From Chryseobacterium ureilyticum (GTDB taxonomy: Bacteria; Bacteroidota; Bacteroidia; Flavobacteriales; Weeksellaceae), in contig NZ_FTOL01000005.1 in the NCBI RefSeq assembly GCF_900156735.1, positions 230,581 to 294,580 of the forward strand: a stretch of DNA of 64,000 nt. The letters run 5' to 3'. The position numbers and the translations under genes were made by a program. The notes under the pieces were generated by a model, which saw only the letters and a program-made list of their open reading frames with translations, ran no database searches and was not told where the DNA came from. Numbering within the stretch: the first letter of the stretch is position 1; each line of letters begins with the position of its first letter. This document shows, piece after piece, positions 18,057 to 26,177 of this stretch.

Positions 18057-18290
18057 TTTTATGAGTGATAAAAGATCTTGTCGTTAAATAACTATAGCCA
18101 TAATCATTATCCATTCGGATATCAACATCAATAGAGGTGGGCTTTAGCCAAAACCTAAAAATTAAAACACAAATCCCACAAATAATTTCACAAATATCAC
18201 AACTGTGTGATGGTGAGTATATCGAAGCAATCTCACCCTATAATCAAAGAAAGAGAATCTATGGTTTAAAATAAATACTTTCCATATTCA
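18057..18290. other. Non-coding repeat-rich spacer
   Basis: Contains GGGCTTTAGCC near 18128, a TCACAactGTGTGA palindrome near 18197-18210 and GTATATCGAAGCAATCTCACC near 18216-18236, which look like degraded intergenic repeats. No ORF or RNA gene was recognised. Confidence 0.4.
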
Positions 18291-18291
18291 A

Positions 18292-18323
18292 AATCAAAAA
18301 ATCCACCCCTAAGGATGGACTTT
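18292..18323 (-). terminator. Rho-independent terminator of the DUF4349 gene
   Basis: On the minus strand AAAGTCCATCC and GGTGGATTTTTT form a hairpin ending in a T run, about 20 bases after the stop at 18342. Confidence 0.75.
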
Positions 18324-18341
18324 AAAATCTATTGAAAATAC

Positions 18342-19271
18342 TTATTTAGGAATGTTGTTGCTTTTCTTTTTATAAAAATAATATCCGGCACCACCAATCA
18401 GGTATATAGGCCATAACGGAAGAAGGAAAAGGAAAATGGAAGTAATGACATCCCATCCTGATTCAATGGCGGCTAATGATTTTCCGCCAAAGGTTTTAGG
18501 CTCTTTTTCAATTTCGGTTTTATCTGTGATATTGACGTCGATGCTACAGATAGTATTGTCAACATAGTTACGTCCTGTAACCTGGATGTCTTTGGTTTCA
18601 ATATCTCCGATATTACTGTTTAAGGCTTCTATTAATCCATCAAAATGCTGAATTGGTACTTTGATGTTCAAACTGTAAACCTTTTGGTTTTCATCACGCT
18701 GATTGGCTGATTCAATATAAGATTGGTTTTCACTTTTAACATATCCGTTATTTTTGATAGCTTCTTCTCTGATTATTTCTTTTACAGTTTCTGCATTATC
18801 CGCTTTTATCACAAGATAACCGGTTTTCACCATTTTATCTTTAGGTACATTTAGTTCATAGTTGTCATTTTTAGGTTTTTCTTTATAAATAACCTTTGTT
18901 TCTTTAATAACTTTGGGTGCGGGAACATTGACAACGATTTTTTCAGACTTCTGAGCTGTAGAATCTTTTTTCTCGACTTTCGATTCCAGTTTTGTAGAAG
19001 CAATTTTTTCAGATAAAGAATCTACCATTTTCGAAGTATTTTCTATTTTATCCTGAATGTCATTTTTAACACCTTCAATATCTTTTATTCTGATACTTGC
19101 AGAATCAAGTGCCTGGCTTGCTGTTTTGCTGGCATTATCAATAGCATCTGATGCAACAGCAGCTGTACTGTCTATACTATTAGCGGCTTCCTCTAGTTTG
19201 GAAACTCCACCTTTTTGGCTACACGCAATAAAAGCGCCAGATATCGTAACTAGTAATATGAACTTTTTCAT
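18342..19271 (-). CDS. DUF4349 domain lipoprotein
   Basis: Lipoprotein of 309 residues. The ATG at 19271 is preferred to an in-frame start 11 codons upstream because MKKFILLVTISGAFIAC is a proper lipoprotein signal with C17 as the acylated residue. After a long helical, Ser/Ala/Lys-rich segment (about 20-125) comes the DUF4349 domain (from about 140, KMVKTGYLVIKADNAETV) with a coiled-coil-like middle, then one transmembrane helix near the C-terminus (FLFLLPLWPIYLIGGAGYYF) and a basic end. DUF4349 proteins are envelope proteins of unknown function. It ends in its own terminator; a 325-base gap separates it from prfC upstream. Confidence 0.85.
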   Translation of the reverse strand: MKKFILLVTISGAFIACSQKGGVSKLEEAANSIDSTAAVASDAIDNASKTASQALDSASIRIKDIEGVKNDIQDKIENTSKMVDSLSEKIASTKLESKVEKKDSTAQKSEKIVVNVPAPKVIKETKVIYKEKPKNDNYELNVPKDKMVKTGYLVIKADNAETVKEIIREEAIKNNGYVKSENQSYIESANQRDENQKVYSLNIKVPIQHFDGLIEALNSNIGDIETKDIQVTGRNYVDNTICSIDVNITDKTEIEKEPKTFGGKSLAAIESGWDVITSIFLFLLPLWPIYLIGGAGYYFYKKKSNNIPK

Positions 19272-19476
19272 AATATTATTTTTTGATGAAGTAAAATTAG
19301 TCATGAAGCTTCTGAAGCACTTGTAAATGAAATGTATTCTAATCGTAAAATTGTAACTGTAGCATTATCAGTGTTTTGTATTTGTTTTACAAAAGATTTA
19401 CAAACTTTTTTTATACTGAATATTAGATTTTGAACATTCCAGCAGTGGGAAGTATTATAATTGAAGACGTGATAAT

Positions 19477-19530
19477 TCTCCTCCTCCGGAGGGGTGGCAA
19501 AAATTCATAGAATTTTTGACGGGGTGGTAA
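19477..19530. repeat. Intergenic repeat (CTCCTCCGGAGG ... GACGGGGTGGT)
   Basis: The unit has a CTCCTCCGGAGG palindrome, then a perfect 9 bp hairpin (CAAAAATTC, ATA, GAATTTTTG), then GACGGGGTGGT, echoing the GGGGTGG before the hairpin. I recall nearly identical units between genes in other Chryseobacterium-like genomes. It sits in the 325-base gap between prfC and the DUF4349 gene; I see nothing else in that gap apart from the prfC terminator. Confidence 0.55.
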
Positions 19531-19534
19531 TAAC

Positions 19535-19563
19535 AAAAATCCGCAGAAAAAATTCTACGGATC
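19535..19563 (-). terminator. Rho-independent terminator of prfC
   Basis: On the minus strand ATCCGTAGAA and TTCTGCGGAT pair with one G-T wobble around a short T loop, followed by TTTTTG, 34 bases after the prfC stop. Confidence 0.8.
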
Positions 19564-19596
19564 TATATTTTTTAGCAATTTTGCTTTTTGTTCTGA

Positions 19597-21192
19597 TTAG
19601 CTATCTCTGAATTCACTGATGAAGTGAAGTTTCACATTCGGGAACTTCTCCTGTGTCATGTGAATAGTGAATGAAGAATCTGCTAAAAATACCAATTGGT
19701 TATATTTATCTCTCGCAAGGAATCTCTGTTTTAATCTTGCAAACTCTTTAAATTCTTCAGATTTCTCATCTGCTTCTACCCAACAAGCCTTGTGCATTGA
19801 AAGAGGTTCATAAGTACATTTTGCACCATATTCATGCTCTAAACGATACTGGATAACCTCATATTGAAGGGCTCCTACAGTTCCGATGATCTTTCTTCCG
19901 TTCATTTCCAAAGTAAATAGCTGGGCAACTCCTTCATCCATCAGCTGATCGATACCTTTTGCCAATTGTTTAGCTTTAAGCGGATCGCTGTTGTTGATAT
20001 AACGGAAATGCTCAGGAGAGAAGCTTGGAATTCCTTTGAAGCTTAGCTTTTCACCACCAGTCAAAGTATCACCAATTCTGAAACTTCCTGTATCGTGAAG
20101 CCCCACAATATCTCCAGGGAAACTTTCCTCTACTACCTCTTTTTTATCAGCAAAGAAAGCATTTGGAGAAGAGAACTTCATCTTTTTACCCTCTCTTACC
20201 AATAGATAGTTTTCGTTTCTTTTGAATGTTCCGGAAACAATTTTTACGAAAGCCAATCTATCTCTATGCTTAGGATCCATGTTTGCGTGGATCTTAAATA
20301 CAAATCCTGTGAAAGTACTTTCTTCGGGTTTTACTAAACGGGTATCACTTTCTTTAGGTTGTGGCATTGGAGCAATATCGATGAAAGCATCCAATAATTC
20401 ACGAACACCAAAGTTGTTCAATGCAGAACCGAAGAAAACCGGCTGAAGATCACCTTTCATATAATCTTCACGATTGAATTCAGGGTACACAGATTGAATT
20501 AAGTCAAGCTCTTCTCTTAAAGTAGTCGCCGCTTTTTCACCAATAACATCATCTATTGAAGTGTCATTAATATCATGAAACTTAATAGAATCTCCAACTT
20601 TTTGTTTTTTCTCTTCTAAGAATAGCTGGATATTGTTTTCCCAGATATTATAAATTCCCTGGAAGTCACTTCCCATACCAATTGGTAAAGAAAGTGGACA
20701 AACTGTTAATCCTAATTTCTGTTCCACTTCATCCAAAAGATCGAAAGCATCTTTACCCTCACGGTCAAGTTTGTTGATGAATACCAACATCGGAATGTTT
20801 CTCATTCTACAAACCTTAACCAATTTTTCAGTCTGCTCCTCAACCCCTTTTGCAACGTCAATTACAACAATTACTGAATCTACAGCCGTTAAAGTTCTGT
20901 AAGTATCTTCAGCAAAGTCCTTGTGACCTGGTGTATCGAGGATATTTATTTTATGGTCTCTATATTCAAAAGCCAATACGGAAGTAGCAACGGAGATCCC
21001 TCTCTGTCTTTCAATTTCCATAAAGTCGGAGGTAGCTCCTTTTTTTATTTTGTTGGATTTTACCGCACCCGCTTCCTGGATAGCACCCCCGAAAAGAAGT
21101 AGCTTTTCCGTAAGAGTGGTTTTACCGGCATCCGGGTGGGAAATGATCCCGAAGGTCTTTCTTTTTTGTATTTCTTTGATTAAGTCTGACAT
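19597..21192 (-). CDS. prfC: Peptide chain release factor 3
   Basis: Translational GTPase of 531 residues that removes RF1/RF2 from the ribosome after termination. GTPase motifs are in order: G1 HPDAGKTT (about 19-26), the switch region with ERQRGISV, G3 DTPGHKDF, and G4 NKLDREG. The C-terminal domains include SLGMPxGM-type and late EYGAKCTYEPL sequences typical of RF3 rather than EF-G. Length is normal for RF3. It is transcribed alone, with its own terminator. Confidence 0.97.
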   Translation of the reverse strand: MSDLIKEIQKRKTFGIISHPDAGKTTLTEKLLLFGGAIQEAGAVKSNKIKKGATSDFMEIERQRGISVATSVLAFEYRDHKINILDTPGHKDFAEDTYRTLTAVDSVIVVIDVAKGVEEQTEKLVKVCRMRNIPMLVFINKLDREGKDAFDLLDEVEQKLGLTVCPLSLPIGMGSDFQGIYNIWENNIQLFLEEKKQKVGDSIKFHDINDTSIDDVIGEKAATTLREELDLIQSVYPEFNREDYMKGDLQPVFFGSALNNFGVRELLDAFIDIAPMPQPKESDTRLVKPEESTFTGFVFKIHANMDPKHRDRLAFVKIVSGTFKRNENYLLVREGKKMKFSSPNAFFADKKEVVEESFPGDIVGLHDTGSFRIGDTLTGGEKLSFKGIPSFSPEHFRYINNSDPLKAKQLAKGIDQLMDEGVAQLFTLEMNGRKIIGTVGALQYEVIQYRLEHEYGAKCTYEPLSMHKACWVEADEKSEEFKEFARLKQRFLARDKYNQLVFLADSSFTIHMTQEKFPNVKLHFISEFRDS

Positions 21193-21345
21193 ATCGTATT
21201 TTGAATTTGCAAAAATCGTGATTTTTTATGAGGTTTTCAAATTTAAATGAAGGGAATCTTAATTGTAAGGGTAGAGGCTGATAATAACAGGTTTTTGATC
21301 GAAAAAGGATAGAATGGAGATGTCAAATTATAAATACTGCATTTT

Positions 21346-22062
21346 TTACTTATAATACCATTGTAGCAATAATACCAAAGCATATATTGCCCCAAAGACA
21401 ATGATTATAAAACCACTTATGATAAGCACAGCTCCAGTAGTGTTTGGCTTTATATTTTTATTTTCGGGAGTCAGGTAATATCTTTCCAGAGTTAAAGGAT
21501 AAATTTTTAGATCCGGTCGGAAAGTCTGTATTCCCAGGAGAAAATGTCTGTGAAGATAGTATCTGTTTTTAATCATGAAATAATCAAAATACAAATCAAT
21601 AACGTCTTCTTCTATGGTTCCTGTTTCATTTTTTGTATGCGTGACAATCGTTGTTTTTGTCAGTTGTGCATTATCCCTATGATGTATATCTGAATAAGAA
21701 TTTTGCCGGGAAGGCTGAAGGTTGGAATAGAAAACTTCTTTAACGATTTCCCCTTTGTAATTATAAATGACAATCCCTTTTTCATTCACAATAACCTTGT
21801 GAAAGAACTTTTTTCTTGGAAGAATCAGTGTGTACACCAGAAAAAGGCAACATAAACTAAGAGCAACAGAAATCAATATATTAAAAAATAAATCTGAGGT
21901 TTTATTAAGAAAATAGTTTTTTATACCATAATCAAAAAGATCATACATTATATAAAATACCAGATAAGCAACCATCAGTACGATCAGCCAGATAAGCCCA
22001 ATCAGAAGGTAAGTGAGAGGTTTGTTTATCTTAGATTCTAAACTCTGAAATTTTTCTGTCAT
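21346..22062 (-). CDS. Membrane protein of unknown function, second of a tandem pair
   Basis: Protein of 238 residues with two N-terminal transmembrane helices (about 16-38 and 54-78), a soluble middle and a C-terminal helix (about 207-232). It parallels its upstream neighbour: a GIVIYNYKGEIVKEVFYSNL segment matches GLLFYNSKNEIVDHILYKEL, and HFLLGIQTFRPDLKIYPLTL matches HFLKGITIFRPDLTIDPMAL. Its ATG directly abuts the stop codon of that neighbour, so the two are translationally coupled. The middle domain may be PH-like; that is a guess. No known family was recognised. Confidence 0.75.
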   Translation of the reverse strand: MTEKFQSLESKINKPLTYLLIGLIWLIVLMVAYLVFYIMYDLFDYGIKNYFLNKTSDLFFNILISVALSLCCLFLVYTLILPRKKFFHKVIVNEKGIVIYNYKGEIVKEVFYSNLQPSRQNSYSDIHHRDNAQLTKTTIVTHTKNETGTIEEDVIDLYFDYFMIKNRYYLHRHFLLGIQTFRPDLKIYPLTLERYYLTPENKNIKPNTTGAVLIISGFIIIVFGAIYALVLLLQWYYK

Positions 22063-22776
22063 TTAGTTTCCTGTTTTATATAAAAATAATAAACGGGTAA
22101 TTCCTAGAATAATTCCTACGACAATAATTACTGCCAGTAGTAAAAGCCAGCCTCCTTTTGATACTCCTTTGTTATTTACTTTCCAGGTATTGGGATCAAT
22201 CGAAAAACTTTTCAATGCCATTGGATCTATTGTTAAGTCGGGGCGGAATATTGTAATTCCTTTTAGGAAATGAGCATATAGATCAGATTTATTCTTTACA
22301 GCATAAAGAGGCAGATTCATGTCAATTCGCCTTCTGGTAATATCTTTTTGGTCAGGTTGTAAAGTTATTTCAAGCAGTGGAACAATACCGGAACCTACCG
22401 GCGTTACCGTATAAATATCAAAATTTTGATTTGAAGTATGAAGTTCTTTATATAAGATATGATCAACGATTTCATTTTTTGAATTATAAAAAAGAAGTCC
22501 TGTAGAATCTATAATGATCTTATCTGCTGTTTTCTTTCTTCGGATAATATAATATCGAACGATAGGAATTAAAATAAGTAAAGAAAAAGCCCAACACGCC
22601 AAAGCTACTGGAAGCATATATTTAAATCCTTTATTATAAATTCCATAAACGGGACCTAAGATAAAAAGTGTAAAAAAAGAACCCAGGATCAGAAAGAAGA
22701 CAAGTCTCAGTAATCCTGTCGTCCACCAGTTGATGACAGATTCTTTTCGCGGAAACTTTAATTCTTCGTTCTTCAT
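22063..22776 (-). CDS. Membrane protein of unknown function, first of a tandem pair
   Basis: Protein of 237 residues with the same layout as the next gene: two N-terminal helices (about 19-45 and 52-75), a cytoplasmic or periplasmic middle domain of about 120 residues, and a C-terminal helix (about 208-230). Clear sequence similarity to the adjacent protein, especially the F-R-P-D-L-x-I motif before the last helix, shows a tandem duplication. The pair is divergent from the CPBP protease gene. No function is suggested by the sequence. Confidence 0.75.
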   Translation of the reverse strand: MKNEELKFPRKESVINWWTTGLLRLVFFLILGSFFTLFILGPVYGIYNKGFKYMLPVALACWAFSLLILIPIVRYYIIRRKKTADKIIIDSTGLLFYNSKNEIVDHILYKELHTSNQNFDIYTVTPVGSGIVPLLEITLQPDQKDITRRRIDMNLPLYAVKNKSDLYAHFLKGITIFRPDLTIDPMALKSFSIDPNTWKVNNKGVSKGGWLLLLAVIIVVGIILGITRLLFLYKTGN

Positions 22777-22833
22777 TGCTTTGGTGATTCATGGATAAGG
22801 CTACTAAAATAAGAATTTCATTTTTCATTTTAG

Positions 22834-22864
22834 TTGTCTGTAGCATTCAAAAAAATTATCTTTG
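22834..22864 (+). promoter_or_regulatory. Bacteroidetes-type promoter for the CPBP protease gene
   Basis: TTG at 22834-22836, 20-base spacer, TATCTTTG at 22857-22864, matching TTG-N17-23-TAnnTTTG. It lies 28 bases before the ATG at 22893, and downstream of the alternative start at 22791, which it therefore argues against. Confidence 0.75.
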
Positions 22865-22892
22865 TTTCTATAAACTTTTACAGAGAATAAGA

Positions 22893-23723
22893 ATGGAAAA
22901 TAGCAGGTATCCGAAGTTTACTTTCACATGGTTGGGCGCAGTTGCTCTGGTAGCTGGGTTGTTTGCCGGAACAATGGGTGTTTCTTTATTCAGTACCTTT
23001 TGGAAAGTAGTTTTCAAGGAAAACCTGGAACTTAAAGATTGGTTTCTGATGGTGGCAAATTCAGCCGGCTTTCTTACAGCGATCGCCTTTTTTGATTTCT
23101 TCATTGTAAGACCCACAACAAAGATGAAGCTGAATTTCAACTTTTCATCAGTTAATTTCTATACTTATCTTCTGATTTTCCCTATGATGGCAGGGATGAT
23201 GCTGATCTCAGAATTTATTACCTCACTGATTCCTACAACAGGAGTTTTTTTTGGAGATTTCTATGAATATTTTACCCAATTGATGAGTCAATTGACCGAT
23301 GATCCGGTGATTATGCTGATCATGACGGTGATCATGGCTTCTATTTTTGAAGAAATTATCTTCAGAGGGATTATTCAGAAAGGTTTGATTAATAAAGGCG
23401 TAAAGCCGTGGAAAGCTATTTTGTATGCTTCCATTATTTTTGGAATTGTTCATGGGAATCCATGGCAGTTCATCAGTGCAGTGATGTTGGGATGTGTTTT
23501 AGGGTTGGTATATCATAAAACAAAATCCTTGCTGATGCCGATGCTTTTGCATGGATTTAATAACCTGACCCTTTCATTATTGGTGCTTTACGGGAAAAAT
23601 GAAAGTTTTGCAAAATTTTTTAATGTTTCAGAATGGCTGATACTAGCCGTAGGACTTGTACTTTTCTCTTTATTCTACTATCTGTTTATGAAGAAATATA
23701 AAGTACATTATTCTGAACTTTAA
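22893..23723 (+). CDS. CPBP family intramembrane metalloprotease
   Basis: Polytopic membrane protein of 276 residues of the CAAX protease/bacteriocin-processing (Abi) family. The conserved motifs are E153-E154-xxx-R158 (FEEIIFRG), the FxxxH around H187 (FGIVHG) and H220-xxx-N224 (LHGFNN), which build the active site within the membrane. I chose the ATG at 22893 (MENSRYPKF) because a promoter lies at 22834-22864, inside the longer ORF that starts at 22791. The substrate is unknown. rdgB follows 44 bases later and may be cotranscribed. Confidence 0.9.
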   Translation: MENSRYPKFTFTWLGAVALVAGLFAGTMGVSLFSTFWKVVFKENLELKDWFLMVANSAGFLTAIAFFDFFIVRPTTKMKLNFNFSSVNFYTYLLIFPMMAGMMLISEFITSLIPTTGVFFGDFYEYFTQLMSQLTDDPVIMLIMTVIMASIFEEIIFRGIIQKGLINKGVKPWKAILYASIIFGIVHGNPWQFISAVMLGCVLGLVYHKTKSLLMPMLLHGFNNLTLSLLVLYGKNESFAKFFNVSEWLILAVGLVLFSLFYYLFMKKYKVHYSEL

Positions 23724-23767
23724 TTGAATTACAGCTAAAAAAGTAAAATTGGAAAATGAATATAGAC

Positions 23768-24343
23768 ATGGAATTATTGGTAGCAACACACAACGAGCAT
23801 AAAAAAGAAGAGATCCAACAGATTTTAGGAAGTGATTGTACTGTAAAAAGTCTTACAGATTACAATATTCATGAAGAAATCATTGAAGACGGAGACTCTT
23901 TTCATGCTAATGCTTTAATCAAGGCAAAATACTGCTTCGAAAAGACAGGAGTTCCAAGTTTAGGAGATGACAGCGGTCTGGTAGTGGAATCTTTGGACGG
24001 AAGACCAGGGATTTTCTCTGCGCGTTATGCAGGAGACCATGATTTTGCTAAGAATATCGAAAAGGTATTGGAAGAAATGACAGGAATAGAAAACAGAAAA
24101 GCTTACTTCGTTACGGTTTTATGTTATTACGACGAAAACGGAGCTCAGTATTTCGAAGGAAGAGTTCACGGAAATCTATTGACTGAAAATAAAGGGTTCA
24201 AAGGATTCGGTTATGATCCTATCTTCGTTCCTGAAGGATATGAAAGAACCTTTGCAGAAATGGATCCGGAAGATAAAAATAAAATCAGCCACCGTAAGCA
24301 GGCATTAGATCTGTTCATGGACTTTTTAAAAGTTGCTGAATAA
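23768..24343 (+). CDS. rdgB: Non-canonical purine NTP pyrophosphatase (HAM1/RdgB)
   Basis: Hydrolyses dITP, ITP and XTP to the monophosphates, keeping deaminated purines out of DNA and RNA. The protein of 191 residues starts with the family signature MELLVATHNEHKKEE and has DDSGLVVESLDG with SARYAG, and the late FKGFGYDPIFVPEG and SHRKQAL motifs. An ATG four codons upstream (23756) is possible, but the chosen start matches the usual N-terminus. It probably belongs to the CPBP transcript and is followed by a terminator-like hairpin. Confidence 0.95.
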   Translation: MELLVATHNEHKKEEIQQILGSDCTVKSLTDYNIHEEIIEDGDSFHANALIKAKYCFEKTGVPSLGDDSGLVVESLDGRPGIFSARYAGDHDFAKNIEKVLEEMTGIENRKAYFVTVLCYYDENGAQYFEGRVHGNLLTENKGFKGFGYDPIFVPEGYERTFAEMDPEDKNKISHRKQALDLFMDFLKVAE

Positions 24344-24360
24344 TATAAGCAGATAACTAT

Positions 24361-24395
24361 AAAACCATTTCTCTGCTTGGGGAAGTGGTTTTGTA
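24361..24395 (+). terminator. Rho-independent terminator of rdgB
   Basis: AAAACCATTTC and GGAAGTGGTTTT pair with a G-T wobble around an 8-9 base loop; the T tail is short. Confidence 0.6.
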
Positions 24396-24447
24396 TGCTT
24401 TTCCTTTTAAATTTAAAGGTAAAATATACGTTTTCAATTTTCTGTCG

Positions 24448-24455
24448 TACATTTG
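24448..24455 (+). promoter_or_regulatory. Probable -7 box for the rnz operon
   Basis: TACATTTG fits TAnnTTTG and lies 18 bases before the TTG start of rnz. No TTG lies at the expected upstream distance, so only half of the consensus is present. Confidence 0.45.
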
Positions 24456-24473
24456 TTATACTAAACTATTGAT

Positions 24474-25388
24474 TTGAGTACTTATTTAACAATACTAGGT
24501 TTTAACTCGGCGATTCCTACCATCAATTCTTCACCAACAGCTCAGCTGCTGGAAATGGAAGAAAGACACTTCCTGATCGATTGTGGGGAAGGTACACAGG
24601 TACAGCTGAGAAAAGCAAAAGCCAGATTTTCAAAAATCAACCATATTTTTATCTCTCACCTTCATGGTGATCACTGTTTTGGGCTTCCGGGACTTATTGC
24701 TTCATTCCGTCTTTTAGGAAGGGAAAATCCACTGCATGTTTACGGTCCAAAAGGAATCAAAAAGATGATGGAAACTATTTTCCAGATTACGGAAACGCAT
24801 CGTGGTTTTGAGGTGATTTATCATGAATTGGATAAAGACTATTCTGAAAAGATTTATGAAGACAATAGAGTAGAAGTTTATACTATTCCTTTGGATCACA
24901 GGATTTACTGTAATGGTTACCTTTTTAAGGAAAAACCAAAAGACAGACATCTTAATATGAAGGAAATCGCCAAATACAGTGAAATTGAGAGCTGCGATTA
25001 TCATAATATAAAGGCAGGGAAAGATTTTGTATTAAGCGATGGCTACGTTTTGAAAAATGAAATTCTGACCGTAGATCCCGCACCGTCTGTATCGTATGCT
25101 TTCTGTAGTGATACAAGATATCTTGAATCTGTCATTCCGATCATTAAAAATGCGACGGTTCTCTATCATGAGTCTACATTTTTGCATGATTTAAAAGAAA
25201 TGGCAGATTACACAGGACATACGACTGCATTGGAGGCTGCAACGATTGCACAAAAAGCTCAGGTTGGTAAGTTGATTCTGGGGCATTTCTCTAACAGATA
25301 TGGGGATCTGACAGTATTTACAGATGAAGCCAGAAATATCTTTCCAAATTCATTCTTACCAAAAGCGTTGGAAAGTGTAAAAATTTAA
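24474..25388 (+). CDS. rnz: Ribonuclease Z
   Basis: Metallo-beta-lactamase-fold endonuclease of 304 residues that matures tRNA 3' ends. The zinc motif H62-L-H64-G-D66-H67 (SHLHGDHCFGLPGL) is intact, as are the downstream SYAFCSDTRY, YHESTF and GHFSNRYGD motifs that carry other ligands. Translation must start at TTG (24474), as there is no in-frame ATG upstream before a stop. The ATG of the TIGR02757 gene immediately follows the stop codon, so the two are coupled. Confidence 0.95.
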   Translation: MSTYLTILGFNSAIPTINSSPTAQLLEMEERHFLIDCGEGTQVQLRKAKARFSKINHIFISHLHGDHCFGLPGLIASFRLLGRENPLHVYGPKGIKKMMETIFQITETHRGFEVIYHELDKDYSEKIYEDNRVEVYTIPLDHRIYCNGYLFKEKPKDRHLNMKEIAKYSEIESCDYHNIKAGKDFVLSDGYVLKNEILTVDPAPSVSYAFCSDTRYLESVIPIIKNATVLYHESTFLHDLKEMADYTGHTTALEAATIAQKAQVGKLILGHFSNRYGDLTVFTDEARNIFPNSFLPKALESVKI

Positions 25389-26165
25389 ATGAATATGCTG
25401 AAATTTGAAGAATTAAGGAGTTTTCTTGATGAAAAGGCAGATCAGTATAATGCTCCCAATTTTATTGAAAATGATCCGATACAGATTCCGCATCGTTTTT
25501 CCGTAAAACAGGATATCGAAATTGCAGGTTTTCTTGCGGCAACCATTTCCTGGGGAAACAGAAAATCGATCATTAATTCTGCCAATAAAATGCTTGAGAT
25601 CATGGGAAACTCACCCTATGATTTCGTACTGAATTACTCTGAAAAAGACTTAAAAGATATTCAGGATAAAAGCATTCACAGAACCTTTAACGGAGAAGAT
25701 TTTTCTTATTTTATTAAACAGTTTAACCGGATTTATAAAGAAAATGAAAGTCTGGAGAATCTGTTTAAAGTGAAAGATTCCGAAACCAATTTTCTACATG
25801 CCATAGAAAGATTCCGAAGCGGGTTTCTGGAAACTGAAAAACACAGAAGTCATAAACATATCAGCTCACCTTATAAAAATTCATCTGCAAAAAGAATCAT
25901 CATGTTTCTGAGATGGATGGTACGAAAAGATAAACATGGCGTAGATTTTGGAATTTGGGAAAATATTGATCAAAAACATTTGTCTATACCATTGGATGTA
26001 CATACCGGAAATATTTCAAGAAAACTGGGGCTCGTGTTAAGAACCCAGAACGATTGGAAAACGGTAGAAGAATTGGATATTGCCATTAGAAAATTTGATG
26101 AAAAAGATCCGGCAAAATATGATTTTGCCCTGTTTGGATTAGGAGTAACCAAAGAACTTATGTAA
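25389..26165 (+). CDS. TIGR02757 family protein
   Basis: Soluble protein of 258 residues belonging to a Bacteroidetes-typical family of unknown function (TIGR02757). Recognisable parts are PHRFSVKQDIEIAGFLAATI with SWGNRKSIINSANKM near the N-terminus, RIIMFLRWMVRKDKHGVDFG in the middle and LDVHTGNISRKLGL after it. That conserved pattern recalls helix-hairpin-helix DNA-repair glycosylase-like folds, but this is inference. It starts at the base after the rnz stop and is followed 12 bases later by the heptad-repeat membrane protein, giving a three-gene operon. Confidence 0.85.
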   Translation: MNMLKFEELRSFLDEKADQYNAPNFIENDPIQIPHRFSVKQDIEIAGFLAATISWGNRKSIINSANKMLEIMGNSPYDFVLNYSEKDLKDIQDKSIHRTFNGEDFSYFIKQFNRIYKENESLENLFKVKDSETNFLHAIERFRSGFLETEKHRSHKHISSPYKNSSAKRIIMFLRWMVRKDKHGVDFGIWENIDQKHLSIPLDVHTGNISRKLGLVLRTQNDWKTVEELDIAIRKFDEKDPAKYDFALFGLGVTKELM

Positions 26166-26177
26166 AAAACTTAAAGG

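Noticed and set aside
22791..22892. Longer N-terminus for the CPBP protease
   Set aside because: A consensus promoter lies within it, and the extra residues do not resemble the family.
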